64,000 bases of DNA, taken from positions 62,001-126,000 of the forward strand of contig JACRME010000008.1 of assembly GCA_016235045.1 (NCBI GenBank), written 5' to 3'. Below, piece after piece: positions 16,610 to 25,384 of the stretch. This DNA comes from Nitrosomonadales bacterium. Lineage in GTDB: Bacteria > Pseudomonadota > Gammaproteobacteria > Burkholderiales > Gallionellaceae. Every line of letters begins with the position of its first letter. The first letter of the stretch is position 1. The translations under genes were made by a program, and so were the position numbers. A model generated the notes under the pieces. The model did not search any database. It worked only from the letters and a program-made list of their open reading frames with translations, and was not told where the DNA came from.

Positions 16610-16639
16610 ATTATGAACCTCGCCATTTTATGGTGTCAA
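16610..16639 (-). promoter_or_regulatory. Promoter of the toxin-antitoxin module (predicts leaderless mRNA)
   Basis: On the minus strand a perfect -35 TTGACA (16634-16639) is followed after 18 bases by -10 CATAAT (16610-16615). Six bases then separate the -10 from the toxin ATG at 16603, the normal distance to a transcription start. Confidence 0.7.
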
Positions 16640-16648
16640 GCACCATAA
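16628..16648. promoter_or_regulatory. Palindromic operator over the toxin-antitoxin -35
   Basis: Perfect 8-base arms TTATGGTG and CACCATAA have a 5-base spacer. Half of the -35 hexamer lies in the spacer, so a bound HTH dimer would block RNA polymerase. This fits autorepression by the antitoxin or toxin-antitoxin complex. Confidence 0.7.
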
Positions 16649-16667
16649 CCCGTAAGGATGGGGCGCC

Positions 16668-17876
16668 TCACTTCCCTGCCAGCGCAGCCACCGGATCGAG
16701 CTTCGCCGCGCGCCGCGCCGGCCATACGCTGAACAGCACTCCGGTACCGAGTGCGGTCAGGGTCGCAGCCAGCACCGCCCACCAGGGCGGCGAAACCGGC
16801 AGCATCGGGTAGACCTTGCCGATGACGAAACTGCCGGTATAGCCCAGCAGCAGCCCGGCTACACTGCCGATGCCGGACAGCAGTGCCGCTTCGGCAAAGA
16901 ACAGGTAGCGTATCTGTTTGCCCGGCGCACCCAGCGCCTTGAGCAGGCCGATCTCCTTGACGCGCTGCGCCACGGCGATGAGCATCACGTTCATGATGAG
17001 CACCCCCGCCACCGCCAGGCTGATGGCAGCGATGCCGCCAACGGCCATGGTGAGCGCGGTGAGGATGCGGTCGAAGGTGGCGAGCACGGCGTCCTGCGTG
17101 ATGACGGTGACATCCTTCTCGCCGCTGTGACGCTGGGACATGATCTCCTCGGCGTCATGTTTGGTCTGCTCGATGAAATCGCGGTTCTTGGCTTCGATCA
17201 GGACGCGGAACAATCCGGTGGTGTTGAACAACTGATGCGAGGAGGCGACCGGGACGATGACGAGTTCGTCGGTGCGCATTCCCATGGACTCGCCTTGGGA
17301 AGCCAGCACGCCGATCACGCGAAAACGGCGGTCGCCCAGCCGCACCCACTGCCCCACCGCCTGTTCGTTGCCGAACAGTTCCTGCTTCATCTGGTTGCCG
17401 AGCACGCATACCGAAGCGCTTTCATGGATGTCGCCCGCAGGCAGGAATTTGCCGATGCCGATGCTCATGTGGCGCACTTCCAGCAAGTCCGAGGTGGAAC
17501 CCAGCACCACCACTTCGCGGTTCAGCGCCCCGCGCGACAGCGAGGCCGAACCAATGGTCAATGGCGCGATGCGTTTGATGGCGCGGCTGCGCAACAGCGC
17601 CTGAGCGTCCTCCAGCGTGATGTCGCGCGGCGTCTGTCCGGACATCAGGCCGGGACCGATACCGGCGGTTTCGGTGCGTCCCGGCAGCACGATGACGAGA
17701 TTGGTGCCGAGCGAGGAGAACTGATCGACCACGTAGCGGCGCGCGCCCTCGCCCAGCGCGGTGAGCACCACCACCGCCGCCACGCCGATGGACATCGCCA
17801 GCATCATCAGCAGCGTGCGCGTCGGACTGCCGCGCAGGCTGCCGGAGGCGAACTGGAGGATGTCGGCGAGTTTCAT
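16668..17876 (-). CDS. MacB/FtsX-type ABC transporter permease (first copy)
   Basis: A 402-residue permease with the same layout as the copy at 14706-15905. One N-terminal helix (TLLMMLAMSIGVAAVVVLTALGEGA) and a periplasmic region are followed by three C-terminal helices and the ending VWPARRAAKLDPVAALAGK. It should pair with the ATPase at 18007-18696, possibly as a heterodimer with the second permease. A paired-repeat element (17883-17996) lies between the ATPase and this gene, and the toxin-antitoxin module follows 64 bases downstream. Confidence 0.88.
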   Translation of the reverse strand: MKLADILQFASGSLRGSPTRTLLMMLAMSIGVAAVVVLTALGEGARRYVVDQFSSLGTNLVIVLPGRTETAGIGPGLMSGQTPRDITLEDAQALLRSRAIKRIAPLTIGSASLSRGALNREVVVLGSTSDLLEVRHMSIGIGKFLPAGDIHESASVCVLGNQMKQELFGNEQAVGQWVRLGDRRFRVIGVLASQGESMGMRTDELVIVPVASSHQLFNTTGLFRVLIEAKNRDFIEQTKHDAEEIMSQRHSGEKDVTVITQDAVLATFDRILTALTMAVGGIAAISLAVAGVLIMNVMLIAVAQRVKEIGLLKALGAPGKQIRYLFFAEAALLSGIGSVAGLLLGYTGSFVIGKVYPMLPVSPPWWAVLAATLTALGTGVLFSVWPARRAAKLDPVAALAGK

Positions 17877-17882
17877 TTACCT

Positions 17883-17996
17883 CGTCATTCCGGCGCAGGC
17901 CGGAATCCAGCAAATTGGACAAGCCCAGCGCAGCAGGACAAAAACCAAATGCATATTAAATAACAGCACTGGATTCCGGCCTGCGCCGGAATGACG
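17883..17996. repeat. Paired inverted REP-like element with 28-base ends (MITE-like)
   Basis: The left arm 17883-17910 (CGTCATTCCGGCGCAGGCCG...) and right arm 17969-17996 (CTGGATTCCGGCCTGCGCCG...) are perfect reverse complements over 28 bases, around an AT-rich 58-base core. The element occupies most of the 130-base gap between ATPase and permease genes. Further copies are at 25349-25378 and 45569-45596. Confidence 0.85.
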
Positions 17997-18006
17997 GGAA
18001 AGTGTT

Positions 18007-18696
18007 TTACTTTGGATCATTTTGAGTCGATTCGTCGGAAACGACGCGCCCGTCCAGCATATGGATCTGGCGCTGCGCGCGCGCACCGATCTCGCCGTCG
18101 TGGGTCACCACCACCAGCGTAATGCCCTGTTGCAGCAGGCCTTCCAGCAGCTTGAGCACTTCCCAGCCGGTGTTGCGGTCGAGGTTGCCGGTCGGTTCGT
18201 CGGCCAGCAGTACCGTGGGGTTCATCACCGTGGCGCGCGCAATGGCCACGCGCTGGCGCTGACCGCCGGACAACTGGTCGGGCTTGTGGTCGGCGCGGTC
18301 GGACAGGCCGTAATTCTGCATCAGCACGTTTACGCGCGCCTTGCGCTCTTCGCCCGGGATGCCGGCCAGGATCATCGGCAATTCGACGTTCTGCGCGGCG
18401 GTGAGGCGCGGCACCAGATGGAAGGACTGGAACACGAAGCCGATCTTCTCGCGGCGCACGCGCGCCTGCTGTTCGTCGTTGAGGTCGCTGACGTTGCCGC
18501 CATCCAGCAGGTAAGTGCCGGAGCTCGGCCGGTCGAGCAGGCCGAGCATGTTGAGCATGGTGGATTTGCCGGAACCGGACGGCCCCATGATGGAGATGTA
18601 TTCGCCCGCATCGAGCCTGAGGTTGATGTCGCGCAACGCGGCGACTTGCTGGTCGCCGACGGTGAAGGTGCGGCAGACGTTTTGCAGTTCGATCAT
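18007..18696 (-). CDS. ABC transporter ATP-binding protein (MacB/LolD-type)
   Basis: A 229-residue ATPase. Walker A is GPSGSGKST at about 38-46, the Q-loop is FVFQSFHLVPRLTAAQN, the signature is LSGGQRQRVAIARA, Walker B is VLLADEPTGNLD, and the H-loop is VVVTHD. This is the MacB/LolD/FtsE subfamily that energises FtsX-type permeases. The ATG at 18696 overlaps the adaptor stop (ATGA). The open frame continues far upstream, but that part is the adaptor gene in another frame and is not coding. Confidence 0.93.
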   Translation of the reverse strand: MIELQNVCRTFTVGDQQVAALRDINLRLDAGEYISIMGPSGSGKSTMLNMLGLLDRPSSGTYLLDGGNVSDLNDEQQARVRREKIGFVFQSFHLVPRLTAAQNVELPMILAGIPGEERKARVNVLMQNYGLSDRADHKPDQLSGGQRQRVAIARATVMNPTVLLADEPTGNLDRNTGWEVLKLLEGLLQQGITLVVVTHDGEIGARAQRQIHMLDGRVVSDESTQNDPK

Positions 18697-19874
18697 TGCG
18701 CTGGCTTGGCTTCTTCCGGTACCACGCGCACGCCCGCCTTCACCCCCGCGCGATCCAGCGACGACACGATGCGCTCGCCCTCGACCAGGCCCGAGGTCAC
18801 CTCGGCATATTCCCAGTTGGACAGGCCGGTCGTCAGCTTGCGCTCTTCCAGCACGCCCTTGTTGCCGAACAGCAGCACGCGGTTGCCCTCCATCAGTGTC
18901 TGCGCCGGGACGCGCAGCACCTGCTTGCGCACGTCGTACACGATCTCGACATCCGCGCTGTAACCCACCAGCAGGTTGTCGTTCTGGGCGAGCTTGTCGA
19001 ACTCGACCTCCACTTCGACCGTGCGCGCCTGCTTCTCCAGGTCGAGCACATACGGCGCGATGCGCCGCACCTTGCCGCTGAATGAACGCCCCTTGATCGC
19101 ATCCAGCGTGATGCGGCTGAATTGGCCGACCTTGAGCTTGGCCGCATCCACTTCGTCGATGGGCGCGCTCACGTACAGGCAACTGTCGTCGATCAGGTCG
19201 ATGGCGGGGATGGTCGCGATACCGGGCGGGGACGGCGTGGCGTACTCTCCCAGTTCGCCGCTGATGTCCGCCACCACACCGTCGAACGGTGCGCGCAGCA
19301 CCATGCGGTCCAGACCGGCGCGGGCCAGCGCGATGCGGGATTTGCTCTGTTCGATGTCGCCCTTGGCCGACGCGCAGGCGGACTGGCGCGCCGAGGCATC
19401 GGTGAGCGCGCGGTCGAGTTGCTGCGCCGAAATGAAGCCCTTGTCGCGCAATTCCTGCGAGCGCTCCGCATCGCGCCGGGCGGCATCGGCCATGGTGCAT
19501 ACCTCTTCCACCCGCGTCAGCGCAACCTTGAGTTGTTCCTGCGCCAGGCTTTCCTGGGCATGCAGGTCGTTGTTCCACAGTTCCAGCAGCACTTCGCCTT
19601 TCTTTACGCGCTCGCCTTTTTTCACCCGCAGCTTGGAGATCTGGCCCCCGGCGGCGGGCGACATCTTGGCGCGGCGGCAGGCATTCACCGTCCCGGCGCG
19701 CGTGTTGCTCACCGACGCTTCCACGGTGCCGCGTTCCACGGCTTGCAGCACCACGGCGATGGGTTTGCTGCGCGCAAGGAAGCCGACCGCGATCACCGCC
19801 ACGATGACAACGATGCCAAGAATGGCGAGTTTCCTGAATTTTGAAGGGAGCTTGCCGAGTTGCGGGAAAGTCAT
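18693..19874 (-). CDS. HlyD/MacA-type periplasmic adaptor subunit
   Basis: A 393-residue membrane-fusion protein. One N-terminal anchor helix (LAILGIVVIVAVIAVGFLA) is followed by a split lipoyl/biotinyl domain (GGQISKLRVKKGERVKKGEVL and VLRAPFDGVVADIS), an alpha-hairpin coiled coil between them, and C-terminal beta domains. With the ATPase and two permeases downstream it forms a MacAB-type tripartite exporter that would need a TolC-type channel encoded elsewhere. Cargo is unknown. It is the first gene of the leftward operon, starting 43 bases beyond the tRNA-Thr 3' end. Confidence 0.9.
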   Translation of the reverse strand: MTFPQLGKLPSKFRKLAILGIVVIVAVIAVGFLARSKPIAVVLQAVERGTVEASVSNTRAGTVNACRRAKMSPAAGGQISKLRVKKGERVKKGEVLLELWNNDLHAQESLAQEQLKVALTRVEEVCTMADAARRDAERSQELRDKGFISAQQLDRALTDASARQSACASAKGDIEQSKSRIALARAGLDRMVLRAPFDGVVADISGELGEYATPSPPGIATIPAIDLIDDSCLYVSAPIDEVDAAKLKVGQFSRITLDAIKGRSFSGKVRRIAPYVLDLEKQARTVEVEVEFDKLAQNDNLLVGYSADVEIVYDVRKQVLRVPAQTLMEGNRVLLFGNKGVLEERKLTTGLSNWEYAEVTSGLVEGERIVSSLDRAGVKAGVRVVPEEAKPAQ

Positions 19875-19916
19875 TACTGCTCCTGACTGTTCGCTGCGAA
19901 AGATGAGACTGGAAGG

Positions 19917-19992
19917 TGGTGCCGATGACCGGAATCGAACTGGTGACCTACGCGTTACGAGTGCGTTGCTCTACCGACTGAGCTACATCGGC
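19917..19992 (-). tRNA. tRNA-Thr (anticodon CGT)
   Basis: On the minus strand the acceptor arms GCCGATG and CATCGGC pair fully, followed by discriminator A and an encoded CCA. The D arm has GCTC...GAGC, the T arm has the GTTCGATTC loop, and the anticodon loop reads CTCGTAA with anticodon CGT for ACG. The last anticodon-stem pair is A31-C39, a mismatch next to the loop; all other stems are intact. Confidence 0.96.
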
Positions 19993-20037
19993 CTTCCGGC
20001 GCGGATTATAAGCGGAGAGCGTGCACAGCGGCAACGC

Positions 20038-21069
20038 TTAACGCCAAAGATAAGGCGAAACATCAAACGGCTGCGGCTTGCCGTTCATGGTATTCAGCAG
20101 CACCTCGACGCTTGCGGGCGACATGGTCACGCCGTAACGGAAATGGCCGCTGTTGATGTACAGATTGGCCAGTTGCGGGTGGCGCCCGATGGTCGGGATA
20201 TTGCCGGGCGAAGCCGGGCGCAGCCCGGCCCAGTGTTTGACGACCGGCATGTCGCGCAAGGCGGGCAGCAGCGCAATACCGCGTTGCAGCAGCATGGCGC
20301 GCACTTCGTCGGTAGTACTCTTGTCGAAACCCACATCTTCGCGCGTGCTGCCCAGCAGCAGATGCCCGTCGCGGCGCGGAATAAGGTAAACATCGCCCTG
20401 CAGCACGATGTGCGGCAGCGGCGGCGTATCGAACTTGAACAGCAGCATCTGTCCGCGTATCGGCTTGATGTCGGCCTTCAGGGCATGCTCGCCCAGCAAG
20501 ACCTTGCTCCACGCGCCCGCGGTCACGATGTAGGCGTCGGCGCTGAATTCGCCCTGCGTGGTCGCCAGATGGCTGACCTTTCCCGCCTCGGCGACGATCT
20601 GTTTCACCTCGCACTGCTCGACAATGCGGCCGCCGAGCTTCTCGACCCGGGCGCGCAAAGCTTGCAGCAACCGCGGGTTGCGCGCCTGCGCCACGTCCGG
20701 CAGCAACAGACCGCCTTCGCGCTCCTCCGCCCGCACGCCATGTGCTGCACACCATTGCAGGGCGGCTTTTACGTCGACCGGCGGCAACACCAGCATGCCG
20801 CAACGCATGTACTCGGGATCGATACCGGTGGATTGAAGCAGCGTCCCGGCCAGGCCGCCGAACATGCTCATTCCGCGCAAGGCCAGGCGGTTCACTTCGT
20901 CCGGATAGTCCCACGGGCACAACGGCGAGAGGATGCCGCCGCCCGCCCAAGAGGACTCCCGGCCGAACCAACCCCGCTCCAGAATGGTCACTTCGTCACC
21001 TTGCCGCAACAGCGCCTCCGCCGTTGCCAACCCCAGTGCGCCAGCGCCAATTACCAGATTCGATGCCAC
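20038..21069 (-). CDS. thiO: Glycine oxidase ThiO (FAD-dependent D-amino-acid oxidase family)
   Basis: A 343-residue FAD enzyme. The Rossmann motif VIGAGALGLATAEALL is at the N-terminus, then ERGWFGRESSWAGGGILSP. The C-terminal FAD/substrate segment is HWAGLRPASPGNIPTIGRHP, then INSGHFRYGVTMSP. ThiO oxidises glycine to the imine used for the thiazole of thiamine. GTG at 21069 is preferred because GAAGGG lies upstream; another in-frame GTG is at 21087. No other thiamine gene is adjacent, so a different amino-acid oxidase is possible. Confidence 0.83.
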   Translation of the reverse strand: MASNLVIGAGALGLATAEALLRQGDEVTILERGWFGRESSWAGGGILSPLCPWDYPDEVNRLALRGMSMFGGLAGTLLQSTGIDPEYMRCGMLVLPPVDVKAALQWCAAHGVRAEEREGGLLLPDVAQARNPRLLQALRARVEKLGGRIVEQCEVKQIVAEAGKVSHLATTQGEFSADAYIVTAGAWSKVLLGEHALKADIKPIRGQMLLFKFDTPPLPHIVLQGDVYLIPRRDGHLLLGSTREDVGFDKSTTDEVRAMLLQRGIALLPALRDMPVVKHWAGLRPASPGNIPTIGRHPQLANLYINSGHFRYGVTMSPASVEVLLNTMNGKPQPFDVSPYLWR

Positions 21070-21126
21070 TTCGTCATCCCTTCGCACATGAACACTTCAA
21101 CACGCAGTTTGTCTCGCCGGCAAGTC

Positions 21127-22050
21127 TCAGCCTGCCAGCGCCTTCGGCAACGGAAACACGACATTCTCCCGAATACCTTCCGCTTCGCGCACCGTCACCA
21201 CGCCCAGTTCCTTCAAACGCGCGATCACTTCCTGCACCAGCACCTCCGGGGCGGAGGCGCCGGCCGTGATGCCGACGCGCTGTTTGCCTTGCAGCCATTC
21301 CGGCTTGAGTTCGCCGGCATTATCGACCAGATAGGCCGGGACGTTGAGGTTCTTCGCGACTTCGCGCAGGCGGTTGGAATTGGAGCTGTTGGGCGAACCG
21401 ACCACGATGACCAGGTCGCATTGTTTGGCCAGCATCTTCACCGAGTCCTGGCGGTTCTGCGTGGCATAGCAGATATCGTCCTTGCGCGGCCCGGAGATGA
21501 AGGGGAAGCGCGTCTTGAGCGCGGCGATGATCGCGCTGGCATCGTCCACGGACAGCGTGGTCTGCGTCACATACGCCAGGCTGTTCTCATCCTGCACTTG
21601 CAGCGTCTGCACGTCGGCGGGCGTTTCCACCAGGTACATGCCGCCGTTGCTCTGGCCCATGGTGCCCTCGACTTCGGGATGGCCCTTGTGGCCGATCATG
21701 ACGATCTCCTTGCCCTGCTGGCGCATGCGCGACACTTCGATATGCACCTTGGTCACCAGCGGGCAGGTCGCGTCGAAAACCGTGAGATTGCGCGCTTCGG
21801 CTTCGCGCCGCACCGACTGCGGCACGCCGTGCGCGCTGAAAATAAGGATGCTGCCGGGAGGAACGTCTTTCAGGTCTTCGATGAAGACCGCGCCTTTCGC
21901 CTTCAGGCTGTCCACCACAAAGCGGTTATGCACGACTTCGTGGCGCACGTAGATGGGCGCGCCGTGCAGGGCTAGCGCACGCTCCACGATCTCGATGGCG
22001 CGGTCGACACCGGCGCAGAATCCGCGCGGATTAGCGAGCAGCAGTTCCAT
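21127..22050 (-). CDS. ispH: 4-hydroxy-3-methylbut-2-enyl diphosphate reductase
   Basis: A 307-residue iron-sulphur enzyme, the last step of the MEP isoprenoid pathway. The three cluster cysteines are in PRGFCAGV (Cys12), DATCPLVTK and [11 protein letters not shown]; catalytic Glu lies in [11 protein letters not shown], and SSNSNRL contacts substrate phosphates. The ATG at 22050 lies inside the 3' end of lspA (20-base overlap). The order ileS-lspA-ispH on one strand is a common proteobacterial cluster and indicates one transcript. Confidence 0.97.
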   Translation of the reverse strand: MELLLANPRGFCAGVDRAIEIVERALALHGAPIYVRHEVVHNRFVVDSLKAKGAVFIEDLKDVPPGSILIFSAHGVPQSVRREAEARNLTVFDATCPLVTKVHIEVSRMRQQGKEIVMIGHKGHPEVEGTMGQSNGGMYLVETPADVQTLQVQDENSLAYVTQTTLSVDDASAIIAALKTRFPFISGPRKDDICYATQNRQDSVKMLAKQCDLVIVVGSPNSSNSNRLREVAKNLNVPAYLVDNAGELKPEWLQGKQRVGITAGASAPEVLVQEVIARLKELGVVTVREAEGIRENVVFPLPKALAG

Positions 22051-22507
22051 GTGTTTTGCCCTTGAAACTATCCAAGACCAACAGCGCCGCGCCGCAGGTG
22101 ATGGCGGAGTCGGCCAGGTTGAAAGCGGCGAAGTGATAGCTGCCCCAGTAGAAATCGAGGAAGTCCACCACGTAGCCGTACGCAATGCGGTCGATCAGGT
22201 TGCCCAGTGCGCCGCCGAGGATGCACGCCAGCGCGAAGCTGAAGAGTTTTTCGGATTGGTGCCTGCGCAGCAGCCACACGATCCACACCGAGGCAACGAT
22301 GGCGATGGCGGAAAACAACCAGCGCTGCATGCCGCCCGCATCGCTCAGGAAGCTGAACGCCGCGCCCGTGTTGTGCGCCAGCACCAGATTGAAGAAGGAC
22401 GTCAAAGCAAGGCTTTCGCCATAGACAAAGTGGCTGCTGACCGCCGCCTTGCTCAACTGGTCGAGCACGATGACGCCGGCCGCAAGCAACAACCAGCGCT
22501 TAAGCAT
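22031..22507 (-). CDS. lspA: Lipoprotein signal peptidase II
   Basis: A 158-residue inner-membrane aspartic protease with four hydrophobic segments. Catalytic residues are Asp115 (GYVVDFLDF) and Asp133 (FNLADSAI), with conserved NLIDR and [11 protein letters not shown]. It cleaves diacylated prolipoproteins such as the one encoded at 8022-9059. It overlaps ileS by 8 bases upstream and ispH by 20 bases downstream. Confidence 0.97.
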   Translation of the reverse strand: MLKRWLLLAAGVIVLDQLSKAAVSSHFVYGESLALTSFFNLVLAHNTGAAFSFLSDAGGMQRWLFSAIAIVASVWIVWLLRRHQSEKLFSFALACILGGALGNLIDRIAYGYVVDFLDFYWGSYHFAAFNLADSAITCGAALLVLDSFKGKTHGTAAR

Positions 22508-25307
22508 AACGGCGCGCCTCGCCGGAGCCGAACAGGTTGCTCACACAACGGCCGCACAGCGTCGGATGGGCGGCATCGCTGCCCACGTCGTCGCGATAGT
22601 GCCAGCAACGTTCGCATTTGGCGTGCGGGCTCGGCGTGACCTTGATCTCCAGTTCGCCTTCGCGCAGGTGCACGTTGGCGCGCGAGGTGATGAACACCAG
22701 GCGCAGGTCGTCGCCCAGGCGCGACAGCAATTCAAAAGTGGCTTTCGGCGCGTACACATCCACCTCGGCCTGCAAGGCGGAACCGATGGCATTGGCGGTA
22801 CGCTGTTCTTCCAGCTTCTTGTTCACCTGTTCGCGCACGGCACGGATGTCGGACCAGGCACCTACCGCCTCGCCGGTCAATCCGGAATCCGGCAATTTGT
22901 ACCAAACCTGTTCGAACACACTGACATCGTCTTTACCTGACAACGTTGCCCACACTTCTTCGCCGGTGAAGCTCAGGATCGGCGCAATCAAACGGGCCAG
23001 CGATTGGGTGATGTGATACAGCGCGTTCTGCGCCGAGCGGCGCGATTTTGAATTCTCGCCCGCGGTATACAGGCGGTCTTTCAGGATGTCGAGGTAAAAA
23101 CCGCCCAGGTCTTCCGAACAGAAAGCCAGCAACTTCTGCACGGCAAAGTGGAACTCGTAACGCTCGTAGTCGCCGCACACTTCATCCTGCAATCCCTGCG
23201 ACAGCGCCAGCGCATAGCGGTCGATCTCCAGCCACTGCCCAACCGGCAAGGCATCGCGTTTCACATCGAAATCGGCGATGTTCGCCAGCAGGAAGCGCAG
23301 CGTATTGCGAATGCGGCGATAACTTTCCACCACGCGTTTCAGGATTTCGTCCGAGATGGTCAGTTCGCCGGAATAATCGGTGGAAGCCGTCCACAAACGC
23401 AGAATATCCGCACCCAGGGTATCGAACAATTTCTGCGGCGCGATGACGTTGCCCCTGGACTTGGACATCTTGTGGCCGTTGCCGTCCACCACAAAACCGT
23501 GGGTAAGCAGCGCGTCGTAAGGGGCGCGGTCATTGATGGCGCAGCCGGTGAGCAGCGAGGACTGGAACCAGCCTCTATGCTGGTCGGAGCCTTCCAGATA
23601 CAGATCGGCCGGCATGCGCAACCCCGCTCGCTTGGCCAGTACCGCATAGTGCGTGACGCCGGAATCGAACCACACATCCAGCGTGTCGGAAAGCTTGCGG
23701 TAATGCGCCGCGTCTTCGCCCAACAGGTCCACACTGTTCAGGCTGAACCAGGCTTCGATGCCGGATTTCTCGACCAGTTTGGCGACCTGCTCCAGCAACT
23801 CCGGCGTGCGCGGATGCAGGGCCATGGTTTCCCTGTGCACGAAGAACGGCATCGGCACCCCCCAGTTGCGCTGGCGCGACACGCACCAGTCGGGACGGTT
23901 CCTGATCATGGCTTCGATACGCGCACGGCCCCATGACGGGAAAAATGCGGTCTGGTCGACGGCCTTGTTCGCCAACACCCGCAGCGGTTTGCCATCGCCC
24001 TGCTCCATGCCGATGAACCACTGCGGCGTGGAACGGAAGATGATCGGCGTCTTGTGGCGCCAGCAGTGCGGATAGCTGTGCTTCACTTTTTCCTGATGCA
24101 ACAGATGTCCGCTCGCTTCCAGCGCCTGTAGCACGATGTCGTTGGCTTTCCACACGAACACGCCGGCCAGCGGCACGCCGCCAATCGCAGGCGTGGTGGA
24201 GATGAACTTGCCGTCGTCGCCCACCGGATTGTCGTTCGGCAGGTTGTAGCGCTGGCCGACCGCGTAGTCGTCCACGCCGTGCGCCGGGGCGGTGTGCACC
24301 AGACCGGTACCCGCTTCCAGCGTGACATGCTCGCCGCAGATGACGGGCACGATGCGGTCGTAGAACGGATGCTGCAAAGGCAGACCTTCCAGCGCGCGGC
24401 CAAAGCAGGAGGCGGCGATGCCGTCGCCACGGTCGTTGCTGCCGCCAAGCTGGTAGCGCTTCAGGCAATCGGTCGCCAGGTCGATTGCCAGGATCAGGTA
24501 CCCCTTGGGCGTGCTGATCAAATCGTATTCCAATGCCGGATGCACGCTCACCCCCTGGTTGGCAGGCAACGTCCACGGTGTGGTGGTCCAGATCACGGCA
24601 TAAACTTTTGCGCTGCCCGGCAGCGACACGCCGAAGGCTTTTTCCACGGCATGCAGGTCTTTCACCTCGAAGCCGACGTCGATGGCCGCCGAGACCTTGT
24701 CCTCGTATTCCACCTCGGCCTCTGCCAAAGCCGACTGGCAATCCAGGCACCAGTTCACCGGCTTGCGGCCCTGGTACAGGTAGCCGCGCTCATGGATCTT
24801 GCCGAGTGCGCGGATGATGTCGGCCTCGGTCTGGTAATCCATGGTCAGGTAAGGCTTATCCCAGTCGCCCAGCACGCCAAGGCGGATGAAGTCTTTCTTC
24901 TGGCGCTCGATCTGCTCTTTCGCATAGGCCCGGCACAATTCGCGGAACTGCGCGGCGGGAATCGCCTTGCCGTGTTTCTTCTCCACCTGCAACTCGATGG
25001 GCAGGCCGTGGCAATCCCAGCCCGGCACGTAGGGAGCGTCGAAGCCGCTCAGGGTCTTGCTCTTGACGATGATGTCCTTCAACACCTTGTTCACCGCATG
25101 GCCGATGTGGATGTCGCCGTTGGCATAGGGCGGGCCGTCGTGCAGGATGAACTGCTTGCGGCCTTTGGCTGCGGCGCGGATGCGCTGGTAGCGCTGTTGC
25201 GCCTGCCATTGCGCCAGCATCAGCGGCTCACGCCTGGCCAGGTCGCCGCGCATGGGAAAGCTGGTATCAGGTAGATTCAACGGGTATTTCTTTTTGTCTT
25301 CGGCCAT
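22500..25307 (-). CDS. ileS: Isoleucyl-tRNA synthetase
   Basis: A 935-residue class I synthetase. The HIGH motif is [11 protein letters not shown] near residue 68 and the KMSKS motif is [10 protein letters not shown] at about 610. The CP1 editing domain lies between them, with [12 protein letters not shown]-terminal zinc finger has [12 protein letters not shown] and CGRC. Length matches the bacterial enzyme. It leads the leftward ileS-lspA-ispH run; ribF lies 77 bases upstream on the same strand, a conserved arrangement. Confidence 0.98.
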   Translation of the reverse strand: MAEDKKKYPLNLPDTSFPMRGDLARREPLMLAQWQAQQRYQRIRAAAKGRKQFILHDGPPYANGDIHIGHAVNKVLKDIIVKSKTLSGFDAPYVPGWDCHGLPIELQVEKKHGKAIPAAQFRELCRAYAKEQIERQKKDFIRLGVLGDWDKPYLTMDYQTEADIIRALGKIHERGYLYQGRKPVNWCLDCQSALAEAEVEYEDKVSAAIDVGFEVKDLHAVEKAFGVSLPGSAKVYAVIWTTTPWTLPANQGVSVHPALEYDLISTPKGYLILAIDLATDCLKRYQLGGSNDRGDGIAASCFGRALEGLPLQHPFYDRIVPVICGEHVTLEAGTGLVHTAPAHGVDDYAVGQRYNLPNDNPVGDDGKFISTTPAIGGVPLAGVFVWKANDIVLQALEASGHLLHQEKVKHSYPHCWRHKTPIIFRSTPQWFIGMEQGDGKPLRVLANKAVDQTAFFPSWGRARIEAMIRNRPDWCVSRQRNWGVPMPFFVHRETMALHPRTPELLEQVAKLVEKSGIEAWFSLNSVDLLGEDAAHYRKLSDTLDVWFDSGVTHYAVLAKRAGLRMPADLYLEGSDQHRGWFQSSLLTGCAINDRAPYDALLTHGFVVDGNGHKMSKSRGNVIAPQKLFDTLGADILRLWTASTDYSGELTISDEILKRVVESYRRIRNTLRFLLANIADFDVKRDALPVGQWLEIDRYALALSQGLQDEVCGDYERYEFHFAVQKLLAFCSEDLGGFYLDILKDRLYTAGENSKSRRSAQNALYHITQSLARLIAPILSFTGEEVWATLSGKDDVSVFEQVWYKLPDSGLTGEAVGAWSDIRAVREQVNKKLEEQRTANAIGSALQAEVDVYAPKATFELLSRLGDDLRLVFITSRANVHLREGELEIKVTPSPHAKCERCWHYRDDVGSDAAHPTLCGRCVSNLFGSGEARRYA

Positions 25308-25348
25308 ATATTTCTCGAAACCAATTTTACAAATATTAATTCAAAGTC

Positions 25349-25378
25349 CCGTCATTCCGGCCTGCGCCGGAATGACGG
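25349..25378. repeat. REP-like palindrome between ribF and ileS
   Basis: Arms CCGTCATTCCGGC and GCCGGAATGACGG with a 4-base loop. It belongs to the same family as the 17883-17996 element. It sits in the ribF-ileS gap, where it may stabilise or terminate the transcript. Confidence 0.85.
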
Positions 25379-25384
25379 CAAAAA

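Noticed and set aside
18697-19578. Long N-terminal extension of the ABC ATPase
   Set aside because: The ATPase begins at 18696 with the family N-terminus; the upstream frame is the adaptor gene read out of frame.
18976-21975. A 999-codon plus-strand open frame across the adaptor, tRNA, thiO and ispH
   Set aside because: It runs through a tRNA and three recognised minus-strand genes, and its translation is low-complexity and unlike any protein family.
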